Of a stretch of DNA of 64,000 bases, positions 20,966 to 32,370 are shown in pieces. Origin of the DNA: Sesamum alatum. Taxonomy: Eukaryota; Streptophyta; Magnoliopsida; Lamiales; Pedaliaceae. Positions within the stretch are counted from its first letter, which is position 1. Every line of letters starts with the position of its first letter. A model generated the notes under the pieces. That model searched no databases, was not told the DNA's origin, and saw only the letters and a program-made list of their open reading frames with translations. Location: positions 11,017,983-11,081,982 of the forward strand of contig JACGWO010000012.1 in the NCBI GenBank assembly GCA_034509735.1. The letters run 5' to 3'. Made by a program: the position numbers and the translations under genes.

Positions 20966-23356
20966 TCATGTGTAGTAGAGATTTTCCTCCTTGAGGAGAT
21001 GGACGTACTCGCGGTCATGGACTTTCGATTCCACCACCGGGGGGTGCTGCTTCCCAGGTTGGGGAAGCAGCATTCCTACCACCCCCACCACCACCACCGT
21101 CGACAGAGCAGTCAATTGCCGCACTGGTGACGGATAAGGAGGTAGATCCGTATACTCTTGCATGGGCCGTAGAGGATGCCGGACCATCTACTCCCGCACT
21201 GGTGGCAGACGCGGCTCGTCCATGGGTTGCACCACCCCCACCTGCACCACCAGTCCCCTCACCATCCCCACGCTGGTATATCACCCTCGCCGACGTTAGG
21301 TATAATTTTTTTAAACATTTTTGTTATTTATTTGGATTTTTTTTCATAAACACTAATTAATATGTAATTTGAGGGCTGAGCGCAAGATACACGAGCGCAT
21401 GTACGCAGTGGTGCGAGGACATTATCCCCACCCTTGGAGAAGTTTGCGCCAGGTGCCGCCAGAGCACCAGCATTTCTGGTTCGAAAGATTAAAGGTAATT
21501 TATTTTAATTTTAATTTAATGATTTAAATTTAATTTTTTTTGTTACATATTTTAAATTCTTTCTTTTTCAGATGACGTACTGGTGGGACTATGACGATGA
21601 GTCTATGTTCCGCGTCTTCCATATGTTTGCGGGGAAGTTCATCCGCAAGCGCTTCACTCTCACCAGACAATCTCTGGTGAAGCCGCTGTGGCTGGCGAAC
21701 GAGGTCTTGTGGCAGCTCCAGCTGTATTGGGACAACCAGGAGTTCAAGACTAAGGCCGCCAAGAACGAGGCCAACCGATTGGCCAACCCTATGGAATGCA
21801 CAAGAGGAAGATGGTAAGTAATCTAATTTTTGTTAAAACATTCATCAATATTAATTAAAAACTTGAATAACTGTTCCTTTTTGCACAGGAGGCACAGCTC
21901 GGTCGGCCAGTCAAGCAGATGGAGTTATTCTCCAGATGCTACAAGAAGAAGGCCGACGGCAGCTGGAGCGGGCCGAGGGCAGCAGAGGTGGCGGTAAGTG
22001 CTCAATTATACTTTAAAAAATTTCCTTTAATTTTTTGCAATAATAATAATAATAATTTGCTTTGTTTTGCAGGAGACGTTCTAGAAGCTGCTGGAGGATC
22101 ACCAACTTTAGGCCACGACCGATCCTCAGGATATTCCGACCGAATCGGAGGGCTCGGTGGCGATGACCGAGCAAGATTTGTGGCTGGTAGTGGTCGGGGG
22201 CAAGAACTAGGGCCGAGTATTTGGTCTTGGTTCTGAGGCCCACGGCCTTAGCTAGACCTTTACATCGCCATCACCACCACCACCACCACCGCCACCGTCG
22301 GACATGGAGGATCGCCTGGTCTGGCACGAGATGATGATGGTTGACATGATGGGTATGATGAAGTTCATGCAGACCAACAACTCCGCTGTCGGCCCGTCAC
22401 AACCTTCGATAGACCCCCCTGCTCTAGACGATGTGGTGTAGATTTAGGATTTTTTTAATATTTATTTATTATAATTAAATTGGATAATATTTTTGTTAAT
22501 ATATATTTTTTTCGTAATTATGCGTTTTGGTATTCAATAACATCATTTACACGTTTCATTATTTAACCAAATTAAAAAAAATATTAATAATTTTATTTTT
22601 ATTATATAAATAATAATTATTATTATATAAACTGAAAAAAATTAATTAGTAAATAATTTAGGAACGGTCTTTTGCTCGGTCGCGGAATGCTAAAAATTAT
22701 GGAAGTCACCATTCCAAAAAAGGATTGGTGTAATATGCACATTGTTCTACAACCGTACAAACTGCCATTCCAAATAAGGGATCAACCATTCCTAAATTTA
22801 GCCCAAATGCAATGACTACATATCGTTGTTGGTGTTCCAGATCAAATTCCCATACCGTGCCAACTGTGTATTCCAAATAAAGATCCGAATCGTTCCTACG
22901 TTCAGTACAAAGTTAGGTTCAAGGTGAGTTTCACATACTGTTCCAAATTCTATCACCCAAATTAAAAGTAAACCGTTCCAATGTGCATTCCAGATTCAGT
23001 AAAAAATTACATCTCCTATATATTAAGTTTGATGCAAAATAGAGTTGCAACGACCGTTTCAAATTATGTCAATCATATAGCATTTGACCGTTTCCAAATA
23101 CACAAATTATATATTCATATACACAAAGCTAACTAGGAATGGTTTTTAGCTTGTGCGTCAAAAACGGTTCCAAAATAGGAACGGTCTACTTGTAACCGTT
23201 TCTAAATATTAGAAACCCGTCAATTTCAACGGAAAGTGTACCGTTCCACAGCCGTTTCAAAAGTCAATCCAGGTTCATCGACTGAGCTTTTGCCCATTTC
23301 AAATGAAAAAAAATCGTGCCTATGTTCATTGCAATTATCGCAATTTTTTTGTAGTG
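20966..23356 (+). mobile_element. CACTA (En/Spm) element, 3' portion
   Basis: A multi-exon Transposase_24-like gene is followed by a subterminal region (22640-23350) full of short GGAACGGT/ACCGTTCC and CATTCCAAA repeats in both orientations. It ends in TTTTTTTGTAGTG at 23344-23356, the inverted form of the CACTACAAAAAAA terminus that defines the superfamily. I did not find the matching left CACTA end, so the element is 5'-truncated, rearranged or begins in the repeat-rich DNA upstream. Confidence 0.8.
21010..22441 (+). pseudogene. CACTA-associated Transposase_24-like gene
   Basis: Exons inferred from splice signals: up to 21299 (proline-rich N-terminal part), 21374-21494, 21572-21813, 21889-21993 and 22073-22441. 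The middle exons read YWWDYDDESMFRVFHMFAGK, then WLANEVLWQLQLYWDN and KNEANRLANP. The fourth reads QMELFSRCYKKKADGSW followed by GPRAAEVA, the ELFxxxxKKxDG signature of the plant transposase family PF03004 (Ptta/En/Spm). The last exon has a proline run and a methionine-rich tail. The join between exons 3 and 4 is out of frame, and exon 5 has TAG stops within its first 40 bases, so the copy is dead. The family's molecular role within CACTA elements is not settled; this is not the DDE transposase itself. Confidence 0.75.
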
Positions 23357-23384
23357 TTTATCTACCTGTGATAAAGGAAATAAG

Positions 23385-24722
23385 CAAATAGCTCCTTGTA
23401 AAAGAAAAAAAAAACCCCAATTTACCTCCCTCAATTTCTAAAACATGTGCAACATACCCCCTTCACGCAGGTGGTGTGCATCACGCGCCTTGGGTGTGAT
23501 TTTACTTTATTTTTAGCTATAAAATGACTATTATATCCCTAATCATAAACCATTAGATCTTGTCTTATATATATATATCAATGGTTCAGATTTAATTATA
23601 TTTGATATAAAAATCAATGGCTCACATCTGTTTAAGTTAAATCAATAGGTCAAATTTTTTAAGCTACAAAAAGAAATTTATAAAAATAGATTTATAAAAT
23701 AAATAATATATAAAAATATACATCCACATATACAACATACACAAACAGTGAGGTAAATGCTTTTTTGGTCCCGTAAGATTAGGGTATTATTTGTTTTGGT
23801 ACCACAACTTAGGTAGGTGGCTGTTTTAGTCCAATAAAACACGTTTTTCAGTTTTTTTGGTCCCAAAATATCATGTGCCTTGCTTATGGACATGACATTT
23901 TAGGACCAAAAAAACTGAAATTGGGACCAAAACAACTGAAAAATGTGACATTTTTTGGACCAAAAAATTAAAAAATGTGTTTTATGGCACTAAAATAGCC
24001 ACCTACCTAAGTTGTGGTACCAAAACAAATAATGCCCTAATGTTACGGGACTAAAAAAACATTTTTCCCACCAATAGTATTTGAGCATACAATATACACA
24101 TATACTTATATATTTATACAATATACAATAAATTATAAAAATACATTTTTACAATAAATAATATATAAAATATACATACACATATACGATATACACAAAC
24201 AATATTAATAAATAAATAAAAAATAGAAAAAATCGGGGAGCTGCCAAGGGGAGAGGGGAAGGGGGAGGTGGTGGCGGCGCATGCAGAGAAATAGGCAGGG
24301 GAGAGGCAGACGTGGAGGCGGGGAGATGGATGCGGAGGAAGAGGCAAACATGAACACAGACATGGAGGAAGAGGTGGATACGAACACAAATCATACATTT
24401 TTTTTAAAATTTATTTTGTATTTATTATATTTTATAAATATTATATATATATATATATATATATGAAAATAAATCCAAACATTGATTTGAGAAGATAACG
24501 TATAGGCTATAAATTTAGATAGTATTTGATCTGGACCTTAGATTGCTAAAGATAAAATATGAACTACCGATTTTAATTAAGTTAGATCTAACGGTTGTGA
24601 AACAAAGATAAAAATAAAAAAAAAAAAACAGAGGAAAATCACGCATGCACAACACAACTCGCGTGAAGGGGGTATTTTGCACCCTTTTTAACATTGAGGG
24701 AGGTAAATTGCTCTTTTATTTT
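23385..24722. mobile_element. Fold-back element with nested palindrome
   Basis: The ends are inverted copies: AATTTACCTCCCTCAA with ACCCCCTTCACGCAGG at the left, and the reverse of both (GCGTGAAGGGGGTATTTT, TTGAGGGAGGTAAATTGC) at the right. The terminal words match MITE family 2. Inside lies a separate ~330 bp palindrome (23738-24068), and beyond it a G/A-rich purine tract at 24236-24380. Serine/proline-rich conceptual peptides from the opposite strand of that tract are not credible genes. Confidence 0.65.
23738..24068. repeat. Nested palindromic MITE
   Basis: TTGTTTTGGTACCACAACTT and TAGGTAGGTGGCTGTTTTAG on the left are mirrored by CTAAAATAGCCACCTACCTA and AAGTTGTGGTACCAAAACAA on the right. 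Near-complete palindrome with ends close to TTTTTTGGTCCCGTAA. Confidence 0.8.
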
Positions 24723-25172
24723 GGGTTGCTACCTCCCTTGCGGTTTGACATAATTACAAATACCCCCTCGTTATTTAAAAATTTACAAATACTCCCCATT
24801 GTTTGAAAAATTACAAATACCCTCCTCAAATAGACAGAAATGTGAAAAGTACTACTTTACCATTTTTGAATTTTTGATTTTTTCAAAAGTTATTTAAAAA
24901 AATATAAAAAAATCTGAGGGTGGGTGAAACAAATATTTCATATATAATATTAGTCCATAAAAGTATTTTATAAATTCTAATAAATATATAAAATTATAAC
25001 TTATAATCTAAAAGGGTATTTTGGGCAGTTCATCACAAAAATTAAATGAAAACCTAACGGAATGAGCTCGTTGTTAGAAAGATGTCAAAGTTAGGGGGTA
25101 TTTGTAATTTTTCAAACAACAAATAGGTATGTAATTATACCAAACCTCAAAGGAGGTGATTGTAATTTACCC
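24722..25172. repeat. Inverted-repeat MITE, family 1 (copy d)
   Basis: Left end has ACCTCCCTTGCGGTTTGACA and AATTACAAATACCCCCTC. The right end gives the inverted ACCAAACCTCAAAGGAGG and GTGATTGTAATTTACC. It directly abuts the preceding fold-back element. Confidence 0.65.
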
Positions 25173-26152
25173 TTTTACTTTTTATAGTGGGGCTATTTGC
25201 CTATTTCCCATCACAGATAGATAGATTGTAATTTACCGGAACTCTATTGAGTAATAGTAGGCTTTTCCCTTATTCTATTGATAAATGAAATTTGGGGTTT
25301 TAATGATATATATATATAGAGAGAGAGAGAGGATCCCTTACCCCTTTTTAGTTCTTTATTAGCCTGGTTATAGGAGTATGAACGACTTTATACTTTTTTA
25401 TTTTTTATTATTTTTTTTAATGGTGTATATGAATGGCAGATTTGCAAGAGAATCATTGAAGTGGAGTGAGTACATGAATTTGCTGAGCCCATATAGTTTC
25501 AACTTCTATAGTTTTGGCTTGCATAGTTTTATCTTGTATAGTTTTAATTTATATTTATTTTCATAGCTCAAATAGATGAGCTTATGTGAAATGAGCTTAT
25601 GTGAAATGTTTGTTAAGAACTTATATATTTGCAAGTGTTTATGGTATTTGTAATTTCCAATCTATTTTAATATTTCTTCTTTCATCAATATTGTTCATAA
25701 TGAACCATAGCTACTATTAGATGATTAGTTCATCACTATTACCCCATCAAGACATTACAAGAAAACAGAATATTAGCGACAGAAGTTTAAATGGTTTATA
25801 TTCATATTATGGTCTAATTCCAATTTACCCTCATTTGAAGAAACCTTCCTATATAAAGAAAAAAGTACTAGAAAAGAGAATATTAGCTACAAAAGCTACA
25901 AATGGTTTATATTCAAATTATGGCTTAATTTCAATTACCCTCCTTTGAAGAAACCTTCCTATATAAAGAAAAAAAGTATAAATTACCTCCCTATATTTTT
26001 TAAAATATTGCAAAAAATTTCTTTATGAGAAATAAACCACACAGGCCAATTTTAACAATCTTTTTTTAATTATAAATAATGTTTATATCCTTATTTAAAA
26101 TTTTTGGATCTCATCTCATATAGATGAATGGCTCACATCTCATCTCATATAA
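25173..26152. other. AT-rich intergenic DNA
   Basis: Includes a short (TA)(GA) microsatellite at 25305-25332 and a direct duplication of ~75 bp (AATGGTTTATATTCA... at about 25789 and 25902). No gene recognised. Confidence 0.45.
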
Positions 26153-26864
26153 GGCTATGTCTATAGCACCATATTGTATTAGGCCATATTATAGTAGACC
26201 CATACTATCTGTTATATTAGCCTTTACAATATTGTCTCATAGTATGTTTACTTTGCATTAGTTATATTGGGAATAATTCGGATACAAAAATAACAGGTCG
26301 TTTACTACCAGCCACGTAATTTTGGACTGTGCCTACAATTATATTTTTGCCCATTGAATTTAAACACCACCTCATCCGTCCTGTTGTGTAATAAATGCTA
26401 ACACAATAAATTCTAAAACCAACTTTATAAGCAAAAACTCTGTGTAATTTATTGAGGAGCATTTATCTTGTATTTACAATTAAATTATACACAATCCTAT
26501 GAAGTAAATGGAAGCATGCAAAAAATCTCTTCGAACCGCGCGCTCAGCTACCACATTGCCTCTTCAATTAATGAAGGTTGCCTCACCAACCAAGAATCCC
26601 ACTCTGGTATTAATGCATGTGAATAACTCCCTCTGGTGTTATTTAGTTCGCGGTTGATTGTAGCTGAAGTAGGTATCTTGCATCTGAATGTTGTTTCCAA
26701 CCTAAAAAAGACTTGTAGCCAGAAGCTCCCCCACATCCACTTTCATTTCTTGATTTGATTGGTATTAAATGTATGACAAACAGTTTGTTTGTGCATGAAC
26801 GTATCTTCTCACCTTTGTCGATGCTCTCGCCATAATTTCTACACATAAATGTCGATCCTTCCCG

Positions 26865-26875
26865 CTTATAAATAG
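26865..26875 (+). promoter_or_regulatory. TATA box of first MYB/SANT gene
   Basis: CTTATAAATAG about 105-115 bases before the ATG at 26980. The sequence and spacing fit a plant core promoter. Confidence 0.5.
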
Positions 26876-26979
26876 ATCGACCTTGGTGGTAAGAAAATAC
26901 ACATGCACTATTTCCACACAACTACTTTTGCTCGTTTGAAGCCTTCCCTTCTTTTTCAATTCAGGCCACAACGACCAAC

Positions 26980-28018
26980 ATGTGGCCAGACGGTTATTAC
27001 TATCAGCGCCAGTTGTTCAACTACAACAAATGGACGCTTGAGATGGAAAAGACATTCGTGGACAGTTTGGTGAGCATGCAAGGTTGGGTTTGTTTCATCC
27101 CGAACGCCCAAACATCGACGCTGTGATGTGTGCACTGTACGATGTCAACAAGAAGTATGGAACCAAGGTTATGTATGAGTGGGCACAATCACGGGTTGAA
27201 AGGCTCCGCGAGCGATACCACCTATTCCGTTGGGTTGTTAACACGGAGGGAGTGATCTGGAACTAGCGTCTAGGGTTTGTCACCGCACCAGATCATGTTT
27301 GGTGTTCTCTTTACAGTGGACGCATTTGGAATCCATATTACTTACATTTTGTTCACCATAATAAAATTTGTAAAGCACAACACAGTACATTTTTTTTTGG
27401 CTATATGTGGCTATTTATATGTACGCGAACTAACTCTGAAATTGTTCAATGCAGCAAAACAAGCATGCCAAGTGCTATTGCAATGCTTATGAGGATCTGT
27501 GGGAGCAATTGTACATTTTGTTCGACAGACCCAACAACGCCCAAGATGATGTTATTGACGTGGACCGGTTTTATCTTAACGTGCCCGCACGTCAAGAGGG
27601 TTGGATGGTCTTTCCCCCACCACCTGTGATTGAAGCACCAGCCGATGTACCCGCGAATGAAGCAGCACTTGATGCCCCAACAAATGAAGCTGTACCTGTA
27701 GATCCAGTCCATGAAGTAAGACCATCTGAACTACCAAATGAAGCTCTTCATGATGAACCAGTTTCCACAGCTACTGGAATTCCTCCACCAGTGTTGTTCA
27801 TCTATGATAGTTCTGACTCTTCCTCCTCAATGTGGAAGATTTTGGAAGAATACCATGCGAGCGATAGCTCTGCAGATTCTATTCTGCCCCCACCAGGTGT
27901 GCCACTGGCCATGTCCAAAAGAGCAAAGATTGCACATCCGTCCCCACCGAGTCAAAAATCCAGTGGGGCTTCAAGCTCAACAAAATCGAATGCAACTCCA
28001 ATAAAGAAACATGAGTGA
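26980..28018 (+). pseudogene. MYB/SANT-like gene 1 of the Harbinger element
   Basis: The ATG opens a tyrosine-rich lead followed by KWTLEMEKTFVDSLVS, the first helix region of a MYB/SANT-like (Myb_DNA-bind_3 type) DNA-binding domain. After a frameshift near 27082 the domain continues with PNIDAVMCALYDVNKKYG and RVERLRERYHLFRWVV, then meets a TAG after VIWN. A second exon (27455-28018) starts after an ATGCAG acceptor with the end of the domain (YEDLWEQLYILFD). It then has a long acidic, proline-rich tail with APADVPANEAA-like repeats, a serine cluster and a basic MSKRAKI patch, ending at TGA. The donor of the intron is not obvious. Such proteins act as the DNA-binding partner of Harbinger transposases. 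The frameshift and stop make this copy defective, although exon 2 alone is fully open. Confidence 0.65.
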
Positions 28019-29448
28019 TGCGGCTCGATTGGCAGGGGGTGGGTCTTAAGGGTATGTTTGTGTGTGTTGGCTGCTGGCTTTTGTATACTTTCTGTTGTGA
28101 CATGCTATGTTTGTGCCATATAGGTGTGCACTTGGTGTGCATGTTAGGATATATGCGTCCTATGAGTTTGTACCAATCAGCTTCAGTTTTTGCGACAATG
28201 TTAGGATATATGCGTCGTAGGTGTTAGTACCAATCTGCTTCAGTTTCCGAGCCCATCGTTGTTCCCGCCATTTTGTCTGTATCATATAATATGAGGACAA
28301 ATATGTATTATGATGTAAAAGTCGATGCAGTAGCTATGTGTGTGCTGTTGTGCGTTGTGAATGTTAGTGGCATATGACCACCAGTTTAATTTCACAATCA
28401 CAATTTACGTAACTAAGTTGTGCTAAAATTTCCCGTATATAGTAAATTTTTTGTTGATTTACTACATTCATAAAAAATGATGATTGAGTATAATATGACA
28501 AACTTATGGAATCTAAAGTGTTATACCTAAATAAGTACAATTTATTATAAAGTGATTATGGACTAAACTGTGTTCCACATAAAACTGAATAAGATAACAC
28601 TAGTTAGATTAATTAAAGAAAATTCCTTTTTTTATTAATCCCTACATTCACATAAAATGATCATTGCGTATAATACGGTATAAGAATGAAATCTAAAATA
28701 AATAAGATAACACACACAAGTATAAATAAAGAAGTCACATTTTTTTTTGGGCTACTTCAACCATAAAGAGCGATCATTTAGTATTGTATAAAATACTAGT
28801 GTTATCTAAATTATGATATATTTATAAGTCTTCTTTATTAGAAAATATTGATGGAATAAAATGAATTCTACATAAAATTAAATAAGTTAACACAAGGTAA
28901 ATTAATTGAAAAAAACCTATGCCTAATTAGCATCATACCAAGTGAGCGTTAATTTAGTGTAATATGATATAATGCTGGACTCTTAACCTAATACAATTTC
29001 TTAACATACACATTAGTATGATTTAAATCATGATTTGCTAAGTCAAGCACAATTTAACTTCCATGTTTTTTTCATTTGGTAAAATAAATTGAAGGAATTG
29101 GGGGACATTCGTAACGAGTGCCAAAAAGAGAATATTCCATTCTCTGAGGCATGCAGTGATAAATTTATTTATTTTAAATATATATGGAAGATAGGGGTGA
29201 ATTTGCTCTTGTTTCATAGGACACAACTCCTCGTTAACAATGCACTAAGAAACCCCAATGGCATTTGAAAATGATTACTCGCATCAAAGAACGAGTAGAT
29301 GTTTCACTCCTCTTTTAAGATGAATTCAGTTCCTTGTGCCATTGGAATACCACATGGCCTGTATCTCCTTTGCCTTTATGCATTAAAGCCGTTCTTTCAA
29401 ATGCAGACATAAAGCATGACCACGTACCTCCCCATGCCTGATGCGTGT
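28019..29448. other. AT-rich spacer inside the Harbinger element
   Basis: Contains a short direct duplication, GTTAGGATATATGCGTC at about 28142 and 28199, just after gene 1, followed by AT-rich DNA. No further coding signal. Confidence 0.45.
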
Positions 29449-29450
29449 TG

Positions 29451-29460
29451 TATTTATATA
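29451..29460 (+). promoter_or_regulatory. TATA box of second MYB/SANT gene
   Basis: TATTTATATA, about 70-80 bases before the ATG at 29529, a spacing similar to gene 1. Confidence 0.45.
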
Positions 29461-29528
29461 TGACCACCTTTAGTGGATTCCATATTCTTGAAACCCCCGT
29501 CATTTGCCCAGCTCCGCATAATCACAAT

Positions 29529-30330
29529 ATGGGCTACAAACGACGCGCCCCACCACAGTCCCAATTCTTCTATACAGTTGGGTGGACGAAGCGTCATGAC
29601 CTAGTCTTCATCGATGCCCTAGTCTTAATGCTGGAACGAGGCCATAAGCAGCTTTCACAAGCACAACTAGATCTCGACGCCATCATCTTTGCTAGGCGGG
29701 TGGTTAATGGCTCCTAGAGAATCCAATACGGCCTCGATTATTACGTGGCAAGGTCGAACTATTGCGTCTCAGGTTCAACATATTTGATCAGATCCTTCGT
29801 GACCCGGATTTTTACTGGAACGTCGAGAACAACCGCCTTCTTGCCCATATTGATGCTTGGAAGCGTATATTCTGGGTAAAATAAATTCTCCTTCTATAAA
29901 TTTTACAATTTTTTTGTTCATGTAAAATTAAGGAGGATTCTTAGTTAATAACGGAGGGTTCCCATGTTTGGATTCACTACCCAAAATATACGTTGCTTTT
30001 CGTCGCCAGGAATCTCCCTTCACAAAGGCATATTTGTGGTGCAGTGAGCCTAGGTGAGAGAAATTCGGACTGTATTCTTGGACGAGACTATAGTGGATAA
30101 ATAACCGTCCCACATATGGTCTTGTCATGGACTTTGAAGGTGCCGTCGAGGGGCTATGTAGTGACGATGTTGACTTGAAGTTTCTGGGATATAAACCCTA
30201 CGAAGGGAAGCAAATAAATGTGGTGGAGGGCACCTCCAAGGGGAAGCAGCTAGATGTCGTGGATCTTGACTCAAAGGGGAAGCAACCAGATATGGTGGAC
30301 CTTGATTATGATTGGAAGGATAATGACTAG
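29529..30330 (+). pseudogene. MYB/SANT-like gene 2 of the Harbinger element
   Basis: Exon 1 (29529-29875) opens with a basic lead and WTKRHDLVFIDALVLM, the start of a MYB/SANT-like domain. After a TAG and a frame change it continues as VELLRLRFNIFDQIL and DPDFYWNVENNRLL, ending at a GTAAAA donor. Exon 2 (from 30010, after a CGCCAG acceptor) reads ESPFTKAYLWCSEPR, then has two stops. An open C-terminal part from 30127 contains three short repeats (GKQINVVEG, GKQLDVVDLD, GKQPDMVDLD). The intron falls at the same place in the domain as in gene 3. Not translatable as it stands. Confidence 0.65.
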
Positions 30331-30440
30331 TCTTGCTAGACTTTGTGAAGTTGACGTTTGTCTGGGCAGGTTATAGGTGGTGGAATATTTTGGCTGGACT
30401 ACAAATTTTACCTATTCGTAGTTTAACTAGGTATTGTTTT

Positions 30441-31244
30441 TGTTAGAATAGGTGACGATGTAGCCAATCTTGATAGGCGGATTGTAACCTATGTCTGAAC
30501 AATTTCGAAGTTTTAATAGATCCTTAATGAATAAGAAGTGAAGTTCATTTGGCATATACTTTGTTTGTGTTCACTTTATCTACTTTATAACTGTTCGCTA
30601 CACAAACAAAGCCCACAGACTGAAATCATACTTCGGGGACAGGGACTACGCTTGGAAGTAGGTCCATGAAATCAGTTCCTCGAATCAGTCTGAAAATTTC
30701 CAAGTCAAGGAATCTCGAAAATGGGCACCGAGATTCCCCTTGAGACTTGCACTAAGCATCTGTTGTCGTGTTTCATCGACGGGTGATGAGGGTCGTCTAA
30801 GCAGTGTTAGTGGGTTGGCTTGTTGGGGAGCGGCCGACTGAGGTGACTCGCGGGAACCGTCTTATGGAGAACCTTGAGTAGGGTCGGTCTAGCACGAAAT
30901 CAAGATACGTGGGCGGATTGCGTGTACGAATTAGAGGGTCTCCTATACGAGATCTTGGAGCAAAACGGGGAACAACGCGAGTACCGGTTTGAAGACGAAA
31001 ACGACAATCGGTAGGTTTCCGGTTTATGGTTTTAGTCCCTCTTTCTTTTAAACCCTATGGCCTCCATGATCATTTTATATGTTTTATTGTTCATGAGATA
31101 CACCAAACGCCCGGGAGGTTCAAGGGAACGCCCCTTGAACGTGTTTTACATATTGTTCATGCATGTTTAATTCTTGCAAATCTTTTATTTTCCCGCGCTT
31201 TCGCATTCGCGCTACTTCCGGGCACGATCCACACGCCTTTGCTA
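30441..31244 (+). repeat. Copia LTR B, internally deleted
   Basis: Begins TGTTAGAATAGGTGAC, the LTR start shared by all copia copies in this window, and follows the 57089-59096 LTR (reversed) in order, ending near ACGATCCAC and TTTGCTA. It is only ~0.8 kb because the middle ~1.2 kb is missing. Flanking bases are GTTTT on the left and a near match on the right, so the 3' border is approximate. It sits 110 bp downstream of MYB/SANT gene 2. Confidence 0.75.
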
Positions 31245-31525
31245 GGCTTTTAGTTTTGATGACTCTATTGTTGGGAGGTGTTCTTTTGACGAGTTTTTGG
31301 CAAGTTATTGCCCTAGCTTAAACAGGGGCCTGTTAAGCCTATTTACCAATATCACTTGGATATATTTTCTATAAGGTAATTAACAAAGAAATTACTAGTA
31401 AGTATGGGAACTATTAATTTTTTGCGTTATTTAATCATATACATATCGGCGTCCTAAAATTGGAGTATGTCAATAAATTATTTTTGTAGGATTATGTCAA
31501 TAAACTTTTTTTGCATTTTCACAGT

Positions 31526-31742
31526 TCGGCAGAAGTAATAATCATTTTTTACGTGAAAAGTGAGTACAAACATGAAATTTAACGGGACCCAGATACTGCA
31601 AAAACCATGCGCAAAATTATATATAACAATAGGTCGGCAGAAGTAATAATCATTTTTTACGTGAAAAGTGAGTACATACATAAAAATTTAACGGGATCCA
31701 GATATTGCGAAAACCATACACAAAATTATATATAACAATATA
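31526..31742. repeat. Two-copy ~108 bp tandem duplication
   Basis: CGGCAGAAGTAATAATCATT...GTGAGTACA...AAATTATATATAACAATA occurs twice in a row with a handful of differences. Non-coding; lies between genes 2 and 3. Confidence 0.9.
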
Positions 31743-32370
31743 TAAATATGCACACAAACGTATGGGGTGTTCACGTGCATTTTATTTTATTCATCTTCTA
31801 TTTTTAAGTGTAGTTGTCTAAATCACCCATCAATCGACAACTTTATTGCGAGAATTGAAAGTAAGACTGACTCCATCGCTAAAACCCCCCACGTAATATG
31901 TTGCAGTATTAAATGCATGAAACTTCATTATTTCCCATGCATGTACATCCAACGTTTCAAAAACAGTCCCCCTTTTATAATCCATGGTTGTAAGACTCGA
32001 TCAAGTTGCAGACAAACGAGCTGATGACATTTGGCACCCGATAGGTCCCACGTATCTCGCGTATCGCAGCAAATTGCCTTTTGAAAAGTCTACACCTTCT
32101 TTTGTGTCAATTAGTCTGACATCGAGGAAACGCAGCACGACAGCCCATGTACCTTGCTTTGGAAAATACAATCATTAGGCGATAGGAAGCGACCCGCGCT
32201 TAGTATGTCTTCATTAATGCCGGTGATGATTCATCTTGGCCTTTCCACTTGCCCACGGTGCTTGGCTTTTTGACTGCATGGGGCTCTTTAAAAACCCTCC
32301 CATAAACATGTTTTGAGAGTGAAATCTACACCAAGAAATACTCTCCAGAAGTTGCGGCGTAACACCCCAG

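Noticed and set aside
24114..24466. Serine/proline-rich open frames on the minus strand and an E/R-rich one on the plus strand
   Set aside because: They come from a purine tract inside a fold-back element and overlap in several frames.
25350..25380. TATTAGCCTGG-type sequence resembling the right Harbinger end as a possible alternative terminus
   Set aside because: Same orientation as the right end rather than inverted, no GG...GTTTA terminus and no TAA beside it. At most a remnant of another copy.
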